A DNA stretch of 64,000 bases. It comes from Pseudomonas berkeleyensis (lineage in GTDB: Bacteria; Pseudomonadota; Gammaproteobacteria; Pseudomonadales; Pseudomonadaceae). Shown here piece by piece: positions 44,299 through 54,105 of this stretch. Below the pieces are notes generated by a model. That model saw only the letters and a list, made by a program, of their open reading frames with translations. It had not been told where the DNA came from and did not search any database. The stretch is from NCBI RefSeq assembly GCF_014109765.1, contig NZ_CP059139.1, positions 2,108,001 to 2,172,000 of the forward strand, in the 5' to 3' direction. The number at the start of each line of letters is the position of its first letter. The stretch's first letter is position 1. Made by a program: the position numbers and the translations under genes.

Positions 44299-45041
44299 CA
44301 GCAGCCTCTGGACTTCGTATGTACAACAAGGCTCAGGCGCAGGATTCCCAGCATCAGCTGATCGAGCGCTATGCGCCACTGGTCAAGCGGATTGCCTATC
44401 ACTTGCTGGCACGTCTGCCGGCCAGCGTGCAGGTCGATGACCTGATCCAGGCCGGCATGATCGGTCTGCTCGAAGCCTCGCGCAAATACGACTCCAGCAA
44501 GGGCGCCAGCTTCGAAACTTTCGCCGGTATCCGTATCCGTGGGGCCATGCTCGACGAGGTGCGCAAGGGCGATTGGGCACCGCGTTCGGTACACCGCAAC
44601 AGCCGTATGGTCAGCGATGCGATTCGCGTTGTTGAGGCCAGAACGGGGCGTGACGCTAAAGATCACGAAGTTGCGGCCGAACTCCAATTGAGTCTGGAGG
44701 ATTACTACGGCATTCTTGGCGACACTTTGGGCAGCCGCCTGTTCAGCTTCGACGACCTGTTGCAGGACGGCGAGCATGGCGGGCTGCACGAAGACGCCGG
44801 GCACACCCACCTCGAACCTTCGCGGGACCTCGAAGACGAACGCTTCCAGGCGGCCTTGGCCGATGCCATCGCTGGTTTGCCGGAGCGTGAACGTCTCGTG
44901 CTGGCGCTGTATTACGACGAAGAACTGAACTTGAAAGAAATCGGCGAAGTGCTGGGGGTTAGCGAGTCACGCGTCAGCCAGTTGCACAGCCAGTGCGCAG
45001 CGCGTCTGCGTTCGCGGCTGAGTGAATGGCGCGCTGGCTGA
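44295..45041 (+). CDS. fliA: Flagellar sigma factor FliA (sigma-28)
   Basis: 248 residues. Region 2 (LIERYAPLVKRIAYHLLARLPASVQVDDLIQAGMIGLLEA), region 3, and region 4 with the HTH (NLKEIGEVLGVSESRVSQLHSQ) are complete. ATG 44295 overlaps the fleN stop; a later ATG at 44319 is possible. It should recognise the sigma-28 promoters at 14643 and 18691 in this window. Confidence 0.97.
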   Translation: MTAASGLRMYNKAQAQDSQHQLIERYAPLVKRIAYHLLARLPASVQVDDLIQAGMIGLLEASRKYDSSKGASFETFAGIRIRGAMLDEVRKGDWAPRSVHRNSRMVSDAIRVVEARTGRDAKDHEVAAELQLSLEDYYGILGDTLGSRLFSFDDLLQDGEHGGLHEDAGHTHLEPSRDLEDERFQAALADAIAGLPERERLVLALYYDEELNLKEIGEVLGVSESRVSQLHSQCAARLRSRLSEWRAG

Positions 45042-45137
45042 ACAGCGTATTCGCAGGCTTAAACGGCCTGTTAACGGTTTCATGATTAAAGGACGTGGTT
45101 GCGAGCGCAATACGTTTGGGACTGTACGGAGGTCGAC

Positions 45138-45524
45138 TTGGACAAGAACATGAAAATCCTCATCGTTGACGATTTCTCGACGATGCGACGGATCATCAAG
45201 AACCTCTTGCGGGACTTGGGTTTCACCAACACCGCAGAAGCCGACGATGGCACCTCGGCGTTGCCGATGTTGCAAAGCGGCAGTTTCGATTTTTTGGTGA
45301 CCGACTGGAACATGCCCGGTATGACCGGCATCGACCTGCTGCGTGCCGTGCGCGCCGATGAACGCCTGAAGCACCTGCCGGTGTTGATGGTGACTGCCGA
45401 AGCCAAGCGCGATCAGATCATCGAGGCGGCCCAAGCTGGTGTGAACGGCTATGTGGTCAAACCCTTCACCGCCCAGGTGCTGAAGGAAAAGATCGAGAAG
45501 ATCTTCGAGCGGGTCAACGGCTGA
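45138..45524 (+). CDS. cheY: Chemotaxis response regulator CheY
   Basis: Single receiver domain with phospho-acceptor Asp in [10 protein letters not shown], Thr in LMVTAEA and Lys in VVKPF. Start choice: GGAGG at 45128-45132 is five bases before TTG 45138 (128 residues, MDKNMKIL...) but 17 bases before ATG 45150, the usual annotation (124 residues). I favour the TTG on the ribosome site. A weak sigma-28-like TAAA-N15-CGCAATAC lies at 45087-45113. First gene of cheYZAB-motCD. Confidence 0.93.
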   Translation: MDKNMKILIVDDFSTMRRIIKNLLRDLGFTNTAEADDGTSALPMLQSGSFDFLVTDWNMPGMTGIDLLRAVRADERLKHLPVLMVTAEAKRDQIIEAAQAGVNGYVVKPFTAQVLKEKIEKIFERVNG

Positions 45525-45543
45525 TGTCGGCCGCGAGGGTGCT

Positions 45544-46332
45544 ATGGAACACGATGACTCCACGCTGGGTGACCTTGAGTCGACCCTGAAAAGCAATGCC
45601 CGCGATCTGGTCGATAGCCTCGAACAAGGCAACTTCGGCGCCGCGGTACAACTGATTAATGAGCTCAACAAGGTTCGTGATCGTGGCCTGTATCACGAGG
45701 TCGGCAAGCTGACCCGTGAGCTGCACAACGCCATTGTCAATTTCCAGCTTGATCCGCGTATGCCGCATGCCCAGGAGCTGTCGCAGATCGCCGATGCCAC
45801 CGAACGCCTGAATTACGTTGTCACCATGACCGAGAAGGCTGCCAATCGCACCATGGATCTGGTGGAGCAGAGCGCGCCGCTGGTCAATGACCTGAGCGAT
45901 GAGGCGCAGAGTCTGAGCGTCGAGTGGGGCCGTTTCATGCGTCGTGAAATGGGCGCCGATGGCTTTCGTGAGTTGGCCAAACGCATCGAACTTTTCCTCG
46001 CTCGCAGCGAGCGTGATGGCAACAAACTTTCCAGTCACCTCAACGACATTTTGCTGGCACAGGACTATCAGGATCTGACCGGGCAAGTGATCAAGCGTGT
46101 CACCCAACTGGTGACCGAGGTGGAAAGCAACCTGCTCAAGCTGATGTTGATGGCCAGTCAGGTCGACCGTTTTGCCGGTATTCAGCACGACCATGAAGTG
46201 CTGCGCACCGAACAGGAAAAATTAAAAGAGCCATCGCGGGGTGAAGGTCCGCAGATTCATGCCGATAAGCGTGATGACGTTGCCTCCAGCCAGGACGATG
46301 TCGACGACCTGCTGTCCAGCCTAGGGTTCTAA
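45544..46332 (+). CDS. cheZ: CheY-P phosphatase CheZ
   Basis: 262 residues, long helical hairpin. The catalytic Gln region is LLAQDYQDLTGQVIKRV near residues 174-190. The C-terminal tail QDDVDDLLSSLGF is the CheY-binding peptide. Placed directly after cheY. Confidence 0.96.
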   Translation: MEHDDSTLGDLESTLKSNARDLVDSLEQGNFGAAVQLINELNKVRDRGLYHEVGKLTRELHNAIVNFQLDPRMPHAQELSQIADATERLNYVVTMTEKAANRTMDLVEQSAPLVNDLSDEAQSLSVEWGRFMRREMGADGFRELAKRIELFLARSERDGNKLSSHLNDILLAQDYQDLTGQVIKRVTQLVTEVESNLLKLMLMASQVDRFAGIQHDHEVLRTEQEKLKEPSRGEGPQIHADKRDDVASSQDDVDDLLSSLGF

Positions 46333-46344
46333 GGAGCACACAAT

Positions 46345-48552
46345 ATGAGCTTCGGCGCCGATGAAGAGATCCTCCAGGATTTCCTGGTAGAGGCCGGCGA
46401 GATTCTCGAACAGTTGTCCGAACAATTAGTCGAGCTGGAAAGCCGACCGGACGACATGAACCTGCTCAACGCCATCTTTCGCGGTTTCCATACCGTCAAG
46501 GGCGGAGCGGGCTTCCTCCAGCTCAATGAGCTGGTGGAGTGCTGCCATATCGCCGAAAACGTCTTCGACATCCTGCGCAAGGGTGAGCGTCGCGTCGATT
46601 CGGAATTGATGGATGTGGTGCTCGAGGCTCTTGATGCTGTCAATGGCATGTTCGGCGAGGTGCGTGAGCGCCGCGAGCCGACACCAGCCACTCCTGAACT
46701 GCTGGCGGCATTGGCGCGCCTGGCCGAGCCGGCGGGCGCCGACTCGGCTCCCGCAGCCCCGGCTCCTGCTCGTGAGCCCGAGCCTGTAGCAGTGCCCGAG
46801 CCGGTCGCTGCGGCTCCCGCCTCGGGCGACATCACTGACAGCGAATTCGAGCAACTGCTCGATGCCCTGGGGGATGCGCCGGCCAGCGAGAGCGTTGCTG
46901 CCAGCGATGAAATTACCGACGACGAGTTCGAGTCTCTGCTCGATCAGTTGCATGGCAAGGGCCAGTTCAGCGGTACGGTCGAGGCTTCGGCTGACGTTGC
47001 CGTCGCGGCAGCCCCTGCCGCAACTCCGGCTGGTGACGATATCACCGACGACGAATTCGAGGCCCTGCTCGATCAACTGCATGGCAAGGGCCAGTTTTCC
47101 ACAGCACCTGAAGCGGCCGCTCCGGTCGCTGCGGCAGTCGAAGCCGCTGCGCCGGTCAGTGATGACATTACCGATGACGAGTTCGAATCCCTGCTCGATC
47201 AGTTGCATGGCAAAGGCAAATTCGTTCCTCCGAGCGAGCCTGCACCGGCACCTGCTGCGGTAGCCAAGCCTGCTGCAGCCAAGGCTGCTCCGGCCAAGCC
47301 CGCAGCCAAGGCCGAGCCTGCCGCGGCGCGTGCGCCGGCCGCTCCGGCACCGGTTGCGGACAAGGCGGTAGCACCGGCGAGCGAGGCGGAAACCACCGTG
47401 CGGGTCGATACCGCTCGCCTCGACGAGATCATGAACATGGTCGGCGAGCTGGTGCTGGTGCGTAACCGCCTGGTACGCCTGGGGCTCAACAGCGGTGACG
47501 AGGCCATGTCCAAGGCCGTGTCGAACCTCGACGTGGTGACTGCGGATCTGCAGACCTCGGTGATGAAGACCCGCATGCAGCCGATCAAGAAGGTCTTCGG
47601 CCGCTTCCCTCGCCTGGTACGCGATCTGGCGCGCAACCTGAAGAAGGAAATCAACCTCGAGTTGGTGGGTGAAGAGACCGACCTCGATAAGAACCTGGTC
47701 GAGGCTCTCGCCGACCCGCTGGTGCACTTGGTGCGCAATGCCGTCGACCACGGCGTAGAAACCCCGGAAGAGCGCGAGAAGGCTGGCAAGGCTCGCGCAG
47801 GCCGCGTGGTGCTGTCCGCCGAGCAGGAAGGCGACCATATCCTGCTGTCGATCACCGACGACGGCAAAGGCATGGATGCCGACGTGCTACGTGCCAAGGC
47901 CGTCGAGAAAGGCCTGCTGGATAAGGACGCGGCCGATCGCCTGAACGAGTTCGAGTGCTACAACCTGATCTTCGCCCCGGGCTTCTCGACCAAGACCGAG
48001 ATTTCCGATGTGTCCGGCCGCGGTGTCGGCATGGACGTGGTGAAAACCAAGATTTCCCAGCTCAACGGCACGGTCAACGTGTTCTCGCAGAAGGGCCAGG
48101 GCTCGAAGATCATCATCAAGGTGCCATTGACCCTGGCGATCATGCCGACGCTGATGGTGATGCTGGAGAACCAGGCTTTCGCTTTCCCGCTGGTCAACGT
48201 CAACGAGATCTTCCACCTCGACCTGTCGCGCACCAACGTGGTCGATGGCCAGGAAGTGGTGATCGTGCGTGACAAGGCGCTGCCCCTGTTCTATCTCAAG
48301 CGTTGGCTGGTGCCGCAGGCCTTCCATGAAGGTCAGCGCGAAGGTCATGTGGTGATCCTCACCGTCGGTAGCCAACGCATCGGCTTTGTCGTCGATCAAT
48401 TGGTCGGCCAGGAAGAAGTGGTAATCAAGCCACTGGGCAAGATGCTTCAGGGCACGCCCGGGATGTCCGGCGCCACGATCACTGGTGATGGACGCATCGC
48501 GTTGATTCTCGACGTACCGAGCATGCTCAAGCGCTATGCTCGACGTTTCTGA
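46345..48552 (+). CDS. cheA: Chemotaxis histidine kinase CheA
   Basis: 735 residues. HPt (P1) domain 1-105 with His49 in FRGFHTVKGGAGFL; a long Ala/Pro-rich linker at about 130-345; P3 dimerisation from about 350 (VRVDTARLDEIMNMVGELVLVRN); HATPase with HLVRNAVDHGVE near 462 and GRGVGMDVVK; and a CheW-like P5 from about 595. No P2 (CheY-binding) domain is visible. Instead the linker holds four repeats of the form DDEFESLLDQLHGKG, starting near residues 161, 188, 231 and 273. These resemble the CheY-binding tail of CheZ and may replace P2. Confidence 0.96.
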   Translation: MSFGADEEILQDFLVEAGEILEQLSEQLVELESRPDDMNLLNAIFRGFHTVKGGAGFLQLNELVECCHIAENVFDILRKGERRVDSELMDVVLEALDAVNGMFGEVRERREPTPATPELLAALARLAEPAGADSAPAAPAPAREPEPVAVPEPVAAAPASGDITDSEFEQLLDALGDAPASESVAASDEITDDEFESLLDQLHGKGQFSGTVEASADVAVAAAPAATPAGDDITDDEFEALLDQLHGKGQFSTAPEAAAPVAAAVEAAAPVSDDITDDEFESLLDQLHGKGKFVPPSEPAPAPAAVAKPAAAKAAPAKPAAKAEPAAARAPAAPAPVADKAVAPASEAETTVRVDTARLDEIMNMVGELVLVRNRLVRLGLNSGDEAMSKAVSNLDVVTADLQTSVMKTRMQPIKKVFGRFPRLVRDLARNLKKEINLELVGEETDLDKNLVEALADPLVHLVRNAVDHGVETPEEREKAGKARAGRVVLSAEQEGDHILLSITDDGKGMDADVLRAKAVEKGLLDKDAADRLNEFECYNLIFAPGFSTKTEISDVSGRGVGMDVVKTKISQLNGTVNVFSQKGQGSKIIIKVPLTLAIMPTLMVMLENQAFAFPLVNVNEIFHLDLSRTNVVDGQEVVIVRDKALPLFYLKRWLVPQAFHEGQREGHVVILTVGSQRIGFVVDQLVGQEEVVIKPLGKMLQGTPGMSGATITGDGRIALILDVPSMLKRYARRF

Positions 48553-48594
48553 TGGTTGCGGCGCAGGCGAGGTCTGCGCTGTCTAGGAGTGTGT

Positions 48595-49734
48595 ATGGCA
48601 GTTAAGGTTCTGGTAGTGGACGACTCCGGTTTTTTCCGCCGGCGCGTTTCGGAAATTCTGTCTGCTGACCCCAGTATTCAGGTCGTGGGCACGGCCACCA
48701 ACGGGCGGGAAGCCATCGATCAGGCGTTGGCGCTCAAGCCTGACGTGATCACCATGGATTACGAGATGCCGATGATGGACGGCATCACTGCGGTACGAAA
48801 CATCATGCAGCGCTGCCCGACGCCGGTGTTGATGTTCTCCTCGCTGACCCACGAAGGTGCCCGTGTCACCCTCGATGCACTGGATGCCGGGGCGGTGGAC
48901 TTCCTGCCGAAGAATTTCGAAGACATCTCGCGCAATCCCGAGAAGGTCAAGCAGATGCTGTGCGAGAAGGTGCATACCATCGCGCGCAGCAATCGCCGTT
49001 TCAGCTCGGCTGCAGTGGCTCCGGCGCCGACTGCGGCCAGTCCGGCAGTGGCGCCGATTAGTCGTCCTGCTGTCGCGCCAGTGCGTCCAGCCACGCCTGC
49101 CGCCACGCCGCGTACCGCATCGACGCCAGGCGCTTCCAGTGCCGCGCCGAGCTCGGCTGCGCCCAAGCGCAAGTCTTACAAGCTGGTGGCCATCGGTACC
49201 TCCACCGGCGGCCCGGTGGCACTGCAACGTGTACTGACCCAATTGCCGGCTAATTTCCCGGCACCGCTGGTGTTGATCCAGCATATGCCGGCAGCTTTCA
49301 CCAAGGCCTTTGCCGAGCGCCTGGACAAGCTCTGCCGCATCCAGGTCAAGGAAGCTGAGGATGGCGATGTACTGCGCCCTGGCCTGGCGCTGCTAGCTCC
49401 TGGCGGCAAGCAGATGATGGTCGATGCCCGTGGCGTGGTGAAGATTCTGCCCGGCGATGAGCGCCTCAACTACAAACCCTGCGTGGATATCACCTTCGGT
49501 TCGGCGGCCAAGTCCTATGGCGACAAGGTGCTGGCAGTGGTACTGACCGGCATGGGCGCCGACGGCCGTGAGGGCGCGCGCCTGCTCAAGCAGGGTGGCA
49601 GTCAGGTGTGGGCTCAGGATGAGGCCAGTTGCGTGATCTATGGCATGCCGATGGCGGTGGTCAAGGCCAGTCTGGCCGATGCGATCTACAGCCTGGATGA
49701 CATCGGTCGGCATCTGACCGAGGCTTGCCAATGA
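48595..49734 (+). CDS. cheB: Chemotaxis methylesterase CheB
   Basis: 379 residues. Receiver domain with Asp55 ([13 protein letters not shown]), an Ala/Pro-rich linker at about 140-190, and a CheB esterase domain with Ser203 (IGTSTGGP), His230 (IQHMP) and Asp323 (TGMGADG). ATG 48595 follows AGGAG; the longer frame from 48556 is unsupported. It demethylates and deamidates chemoreceptors. Confidence 0.96.
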   Translation: MAVKVLVVDDSGFFRRRVSEILSADPSIQVVGTATNGREAIDQALALKPDVITMDYEMPMMDGITAVRNIMQRCPTPVLMFSSLTHEGARVTLDALDAGAVDFLPKNFEDISRNPEKVKQMLCEKVHTIARSNRRFSSAAVAPAPTAASPAVAPISRPAVAPVRPATPAATPRTASTPGASSAAPSSAAPKRKSYKLVAIGTSTGGPVALQRVLTQLPANFPAPLVLIQHMPAAFTKAFAERLDKLCRIQVKEAEDGDVLRPGLALLAPGGKQMMVDARGVVKILPGDERLNYKPCVDITFGSAAKSYGDKVLAVVLTGMGADGREGARLLKQGGSQVWAQDEASCVIYGMPMAVVKASLADAIYSLDDIGRHLTEACQ

Positions 49735-49759
49735 TGAAGGCTGAGTCGAGCGTGTCTGC

Positions 49760-50500
49760 ATGGATGTATTGAGCCTAATCGGCGTCATCCTGGCGTTCGT
49801 CGCGATACTGGGTGGCAATTATCTCGAAGGCGGTAACGCCGGGGCGCTGCTCAATGGCCCGGCGGCACTGATCGTTATCGGCGGTACCCTGGGCGCGGCG
49901 TTCCTGCAGGCCCCCGTCAGTGTGTTCAAACGCGCCATGGGTATCGTGCGCTGGATCTTCTTTCCGCCGCGCATCGACCTGGTGGGCGGCATCAACCGGG
50001 TTGTGGGCTGGAGCATGGTGGCGCGCAAGGAAGGTCTGCTCGGCCTCGAGTCGGTGGCCGATGCCGAGCCCGATCCTTATGCGCGCAAGGGCCTGCAATT
50101 GCTGGTCGACGGTGCCGAGCCGGAATCCATTCGCAGCATCCTGGAGGTCGATCTCTACACCCAGGAAGCACGCGATATCCAGGCGGCCAAGGTATTCGAG
50201 AGCATGGGCGGCTACGCCCCGACCATCGGCATCATCGGTGCGGTAATGGGCCTGATCCACGTGATGGGTAACCTGGCTGACCCGAGCATGCTCGGCAGCG
50301 GTATCGCCGTGGCCTTCGTCGCCACCATCTATGGCGTCGGCTTCGCCAACCTGCTGTTGTTGCCGATCGGCAACAAGCTCAAGTCCATTGCGCTGCGCCA
50401 GTCGCGCTATCGCGAGATGTTGCTGGAGGGCATCCTGTCCATCGCCGAGGGTGAGAACCCGCGCTCTATCGAACTGAAGCTGCAAGGCTTCATGGACTGA
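49760..50500 (+). CDS. motC: Flagellar motor stator protein MotC
   Basis: 246 residues, MotA/TolQ family with four membrane segments. YAPTIGIIGAVMGLIHVMGNL carries the conserved proline of the ion path. It pairs with MotD encoded next, the second Pseudomonas stator, which supports swarming in P. aeruginosa. Confidence 0.95.
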   Translation: MDVLSLIGVILAFVAILGGNYLEGGNAGALLNGPAALIVIGGTLGAAFLQAPVSVFKRAMGIVRWIFFPPRIDLVGGINRVVGWSMVARKEGLLGLESVADAEPDPYARKGLQLLVDGAEPESIRSILEVDLYTQEARDIQAAKVFESMGGYAPTIGIIGAVMGLIHVMGNLADPSMLGSGIAVAFVATIYGVGFANLLLLPIGNKLKSIALRQSRYREMLLEGILSIAEGENPRSIELKLQGFMD

Positions 50501-50512
50501 TGGAGGCATGGC

Positions 50513-51322
50513 ATGGCACGCAGGCGGCATCAGGAAGAACATGAGAACCATGAGCGTTGGCTGGTTTCCTACGCCGACTTCATCACGCTGCTGTTCGCCT
50601 TCTTCGTGGTGATGTATTCGATCTCCTCGATCAACGAAGGCAAGTACAAGATCCTCTCGGAGTCGCTGACAGGCGTATTCAACCAGCCTGACCGCGCGAT
50701 CAAGCCCATTCCGGTGGGTGAAGAGCGGCCACGCACCAGTGAGCCCGACAACACTGCACTGGACGATCCCAGCTCGGACGCCACCTTGCAGAGCATTGCT
50801 TCCAGCGTGCGTGAAGTGTTCGGTGAGTTGATCCAGAGCGACCAGTTGACCCTGCGTGGCAACGAGATGTGGATCGAGATCGAGCTGAGTTCGAGCCTGC
50901 TGTTTCCTAGCGGCGACGCCATTCCGAACAATCAGGCGTTCGACATTATCGAGAAGGTCGCCAAGATTCTGGCGCCGTATCAGAATCCGGTAAAAGTCGA
51001 AGGCTTCACTGACAATCTGCCGATTCAGACCGCCCAGTACCCAACCAACTGGGAGTTGTCTTCGGCGCGCGCGTCGAGCATCGTGCGTATGCTGGCTATG
51101 GATGGCGTCGACCCTTCGCGTTTGGCGGCCGTCGGTTACGGCGAGTTCCAGCCGGTGGCCGACAATGCCACGGCGGAGGGCAGGGGACGCAATCGCCGGG
51201 TGGTACTGGTGATTTCGCGTAACCTCGAAACCCGCCGCAGCGATGGCAGCGCCGCGACTCAGCAGTCCGAGGCTGGCACGCAACCTGCACCAGCGTCTGC
51301 GTCGGGGGTTCCACAGTCGTGA
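50513..51322 (+). CDS. motD: Flagellar motor stator protein MotD
   Basis: 269 residues, MotB family. One membrane segment with the proton-binding Asp22 in SYADFITLLFAFFVVMYS, a plug/linker region, and an OmpA-type peptidoglycan-binding domain (VKVEGFTDNLPIQ, NWELSSARASSIVRML, GRGRNRRVVLVI). A Ser/Ala/Gln-rich tail ends the protein. Confidence 0.95.
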   Translation: MARRRHQEEHENHERWLVSYADFITLLFAFFVVMYSISSINEGKYKILSESLTGVFNQPDRAIKPIPVGEERPRTSEPDNTALDDPSSDATLQSIASSVREVFGELIQSDQLTLRGNEMWIEIELSSSLLFPSGDAIPNNQAFDIIEKVAKILAPYQNPVKVEGFTDNLPIQTAQYPTNWELSSARASSIVRMLAMDGVDPSRLAAVGYGEFQPVADNATAEGRGRNRRVVLVISRNLETRRSDGSAATQQSEAGTQPAPASASGVPQS

Positions 51323-51404
51323 GCCGTCAAATCCCAGTCGCCTGCTGCATGTCGGCGACAGCCATTCTCGGCCTGAGCGCCTCACGCCGGGAGGATGAGA
51401 GAAC

Positions 51405-52193
51405 ATGAAAGTCTGGGCAGTAGCCAATCAGAAAGGTGGGGTCGGCAAGACCACCACCTCCATCGCCCTGGCAGGCCTGTTGGCCGATGCCGGCAAGCGT
51501 GTGATCGTGGTCGATCTCGATCCGCATGGATCGATGACCAGTTATTTCGGTCATGATCCCGATGCGCTGGAGCACAGTTGCTTCGATCTGTTCCTGCATC
51601 AGGGCAACGTGCCGCAAGGCTTGCCCAAGCAGTTGCTGCACAGCACCAGCCACGAAGGGATTTCCCTGTTGCCATCGAGCACCGCGCTGGCCACGCTCGA
51701 GCGCCAGTCGCCTGGGCAGAACGGTCTGGGCCTGGTGATAGCCAAGAGCCTGGCGCAACTCTGGGGTGATTTCGATCACGCCGTCATCGACAGCCCGCCC
51801 TTGCTTGGCGTGTTGATGGTCAACGCCCTGGCAGCCAGCCAGCAACTGGTGATCCCGGTGCAGACCGAGTTTCTCGCGGTCAAGGGGCTGGAGCGCATGA
51901 TCAGCACCCTGGCGATGATCAATCGTTCGCGCAAGCAGGCGTTGCCCTACACCATCGTGCCGACGCTGTTCGATCGCCGAACCCAGGCGTCCATGAGCAC
52001 CTTGCGCGTGCTGCGCAATACCTATCCCGAGCATCTGTGGCCGGCGTACATTCCGGTCGACACGCGCTTGCGTGATGCCAGCCGCGCTGGCCGCACGCCA
52101 TCCCAGTTCGACGCCAATAGCCGCGGCGTGATCGCTTATCGTGCCCTGCTCAAGCATCTGCTGAATCATCAGCCAGCGGCGCAGGTGGCCTGA
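51405..52193 (+). CDS. ParA-family ATPase of the chemotaxis operon (ParC-like)
   Basis: 262 residues, Walker-type ATPase with KGGVGKTT at 10-17, VVDLDPHGSMTSYF, and AVIDSPPLLGVLMVNAL. No ParB partner is nearby; the gene sits between motD and a CheW-domain protein. That matches the ParC/ParP system that positions chemotaxis arrays at the pole in Vibrio and the equivalent pair in pseudomonads. Polar array positioning is inferred from context. Confidence 0.88.
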   Translation: MKVWAVANQKGGVGKTTTSIALAGLLADAGKRVIVVDLDPHGSMTSYFGHDPDALEHSCFDLFLHQGNVPQGLPKQLLHSTSHEGISLLPSSTALATLERQSPGQNGLGLVIAKSLAQLWGDFDHAVIDSPPLLGVLMVNALAASQQLVIPVQTEFLAVKGLERMISTLAMINRSRKQALPYTIVPTLFDRRTQASMSTLRVLRNTYPEHLWPAYIPVDTRLRDASRAGRTPSQFDANSRGVIAYRALLKHLLNHQPAAQVA

Positions 52194-52277
52194 AATGAGC
52201 GTCTGTGTTGAACTGTGCTCAAGTCGGGCCGTGCTGCGGCCGATAGGCTGTGAAGCTTTCCATTCCGGGTTTCAGTC

Positions 52278-53090
52278 ATGAGTCGTAACCTCGCCACTGC
52301 CACGCGTTCCCAGCTGGCCTTGCAGTCGTACCTCGATGGTCTGCTGCAGGAGGCTGCTGCCGAGCTGGAGATGTCCGTCAGTCTCGACGAGTTCGAGGCT
52401 GCCGTGCTCGAGGAGCAGGTGCGCGATGCGCGCCTGATCGAGCCCGTCGCGTTCGCCGAGATCGTCGAGCCACCGGTGCTCGCAGCAGTCGAGGTCGCGC
52501 CTGTCGAGTTGCTTGCGCCGGTGCAAGCGCCTGTCGTCGAGGACATCGCGCCCCCAGTGGTTGCCGCTGTGGTGGATTTCGCCACGCAGCCTGCCGGTGT
52601 TCTGGCAGATGGGCGGCCGACCTGGGCCGAGGAACCGTTCGAGTGCCTGCTGTTCGATGTCGCCGGGTTGACCCTGGCGGTACCGCTGATCTGCCTGGGA
52701 TCGATCTATCCGCTGGAAGGGCAGGAGCTGACGCCGTTGTTCGGTCAGCCGGAATGGTTCCTCGGCATTCTGCCGAGCCAGACCGGCAACCTGAAAGTAC
52801 TGGATACCGCGCGCTGGGTGATGCCTGATCGCTATCGCGATGATTTTCGCGATGGCTTGCAGTACGTGATTTCGGTACAAGGCTACGAGTGGGGGCTGGC
52901 CGTGCATCAGGTCAGCCGCTCGATTCGCCTTGATCCGAGTGAGGTCAAGTGGCGCAGTCAGCGTACCCAGCGGCCCTGGCTGGCGGGAACAGTGATCGAA
53001 CACATGTGCGCACTGCTCGACGTCGCGGCCTTGGCCGAATTGATCGCCAGCGGTGGTGCCAAACGCCTGGCCGCAGGAAAACTGCATTGA
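52278..53090 (+). CDS. CheW-domain protein, ParP-like
   Basis: 270 residues. An Ala/Val/Glu/Pro-rich N-terminal half (about 35-110) is followed by a CheW-like domain (FECLLFDVAGLTLAVPLICLGSIYPLE, YVISVQGYEWGLAVHQVS). A separate canonical CheW follows, so this is not the main adaptor. ParP proteins carry such a domain to bind CheA and link arrays to the ParA-type ATPase encoded just upstream. Confidence 0.85.
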   Translation: MSRNLATATRSQLALQSYLDGLLQEAAAELEMSVSLDEFEAAVLEEQVRDARLIEPVAFAEIVEPPVLAAVEVAPVELLAPVQAPVVEDIAPPVVAAVVDFATQPAGVLADGRPTWAEEPFECLLFDVAGLTLAVPLICLGSIYPLEGQELTPLFGQPEWFLGILPSQTGNLKVLDTARWVMPDRYRDDFRDGLQYVISVQGYEWGLAVHQVSRSIRLDPSEVKWRSQRTQRPWLAGTVIEHMCALLDVAALAELIASGGAKRLAAGKLH

Positions 53091-53185
53091 GAATTGGTGA
53101 GCCTGCGTCAGCGGGCTCTATAGTTGATGACAAGCGGGTCGACCCGCGCATGCCGCACTGAGCGGTTTTTGACGAGGCTAGGGAC

Positions 53186-53665
53186 ATGAAGAAAAGTTCT
53201 GCACAAGGTGCCGAAGATCCGATTCTGCAGTGGGTGACCTTTCGCCTGGATAACGAAACCTATGGCATCAACGTGATGCAGGTGCAGGAAGTGCTGCGCT
53301 ACACCGAGATTGCCCCGGTGCCGGGTGCGCCGAGCTACGTACTGGGCATCATCAACCTGCGTGGCAACGTGGTCACCGTGATCGATACCCGCCAGCGTTT
53401 CGGCCTGGGTTCTGCGCCGGTCACCGACAACACCCGCATCGTCATCATCGAAGCGGACAAGCAGGTGGTTGGCATCCTGGTCGATAGCGTGGCTGAAGTG
53501 GTCTACCTGCGTCAGTCCGAGATCGAGACCGCGCCGAATGTCGGCAACGACGAGTCGGCCAAGTTCATCCAGGGCGTGTGCAACAAGAACGGCGAGCTGC
53601 TGATCCTGGTCGAGCTGGACAAGATGATGTCCGAGGAAGAATGGTCGGAGCTGGAGAGCATCTGA
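53186..53665 (+). CDS. cheW: Chemotaxis adaptor CheW
   Basis: 159 residues, complete CheW domain: WVTFRLDNETYGINVMQVQEVLRY, PSYVLGIINLRGNVVTVIDTRQRFG, IVGILVDSVAEVVYL-type block. It links receptors to CheA. Three bases before the DUF2802 gene. Confidence 0.96.
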   Translation: MKKSSAQGAEDPILQWVTFRLDNETYGINVMQVQEVLRYTEIAPVPGAPSYVLGIINLRGNVVTVIDTRQRFGLGSAPVTDNTRIVIIEADKQVVGILVDSVAEVVYLRQSEIETAPNVGNDESAKFIQGVCNKNGELLILVELDKMMSEEEWSELESI

Positions 53666-53668
53666 GCC

Positions 53669-54082
53669 ATGTCCGAGTTTGCCATGCTTGCTGCGGCCCT
53701 GGCCTTCGTGGCGCTGCTATGCGTGGCACTGGGCATCGTCTGCAACGGCCTGTATCGCAATCAGCAGCGCATGCTGGCGGAGCAGGCCAAGCGCGATGCT
53801 GTGCGTGACAGTCGGATCCGCGAACTCAGCAAGCGCCTGGATGCTTACCTGACCGGCAGCATCCGCATGGGCGAGGAGCTGCACGAGTTGCGCCGGGTGG
53901 TGGCGCCGCTACCTGACAAGGTCAGTCAGATCGAGCAGCGTGATCCGGACAGCCTGTCCTTCACCCAGGCCGCTCGGCTGGTGGGGATGGGCGCCAGCGT
54001 CGATGACCTCACCCAATCCTGCGGCCTGAGCACGGCCGAAGCCGAGCTGATCAGTCGCTTGCATCGGCCCAAGACGCAATAG
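53669..54082 (+). CDS. DUF2802 family protein
   Basis: 137 residues. A single N-terminal membrane segment (AMLAAALAFVALLCVALGIV), then a basic coiled-coil region, then a conserved-looking C-terminal block (FTQAARLVGMGASVDDLTQSCGLSTAEAELISRLH). It is a regular last gene of the Pseudomonas che operon with no established function. Its membrane anchor and HTH-like tail suggest a tether or scaffold, which is speculation. Confidence 0.8.
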   Translation: MSEFAMLAAALAFVALLCVALGIVCNGLYRNQQRMLAEQAKRDAVRDSRIRELSKRLDAYLTGSIRMGEELHELRRVVAPLPDKVSQIEQRDPDSLSFTQAARLVGMGASVDDLTQSCGLSTAEAELISRLHRPKTQ

Positions 54083-54105
54083 TCCAACCGCGTCTTTCCC
54101 CTACT

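Noticed and set aside
46255..46266. GCCGATAA inside cheZ as a sigma-28 promoter for cheA
   Set aside because: No TAAA element occurs 15 bases upstream; the nearest is far too distant.
46825..47220. CheA linker repeats as a DNA satellite or CRISPR-like array
   Set aside because: The repeats are in-frame protein motifs with synonymous changes and variable spacing, so they are a protein feature.
51405..52193. Plasmid or chromosome partition ParA
   Set aside because: No ParB gene or parS-like site is nearby; it lies within the che/mot operon beside a CheW-domain protein.
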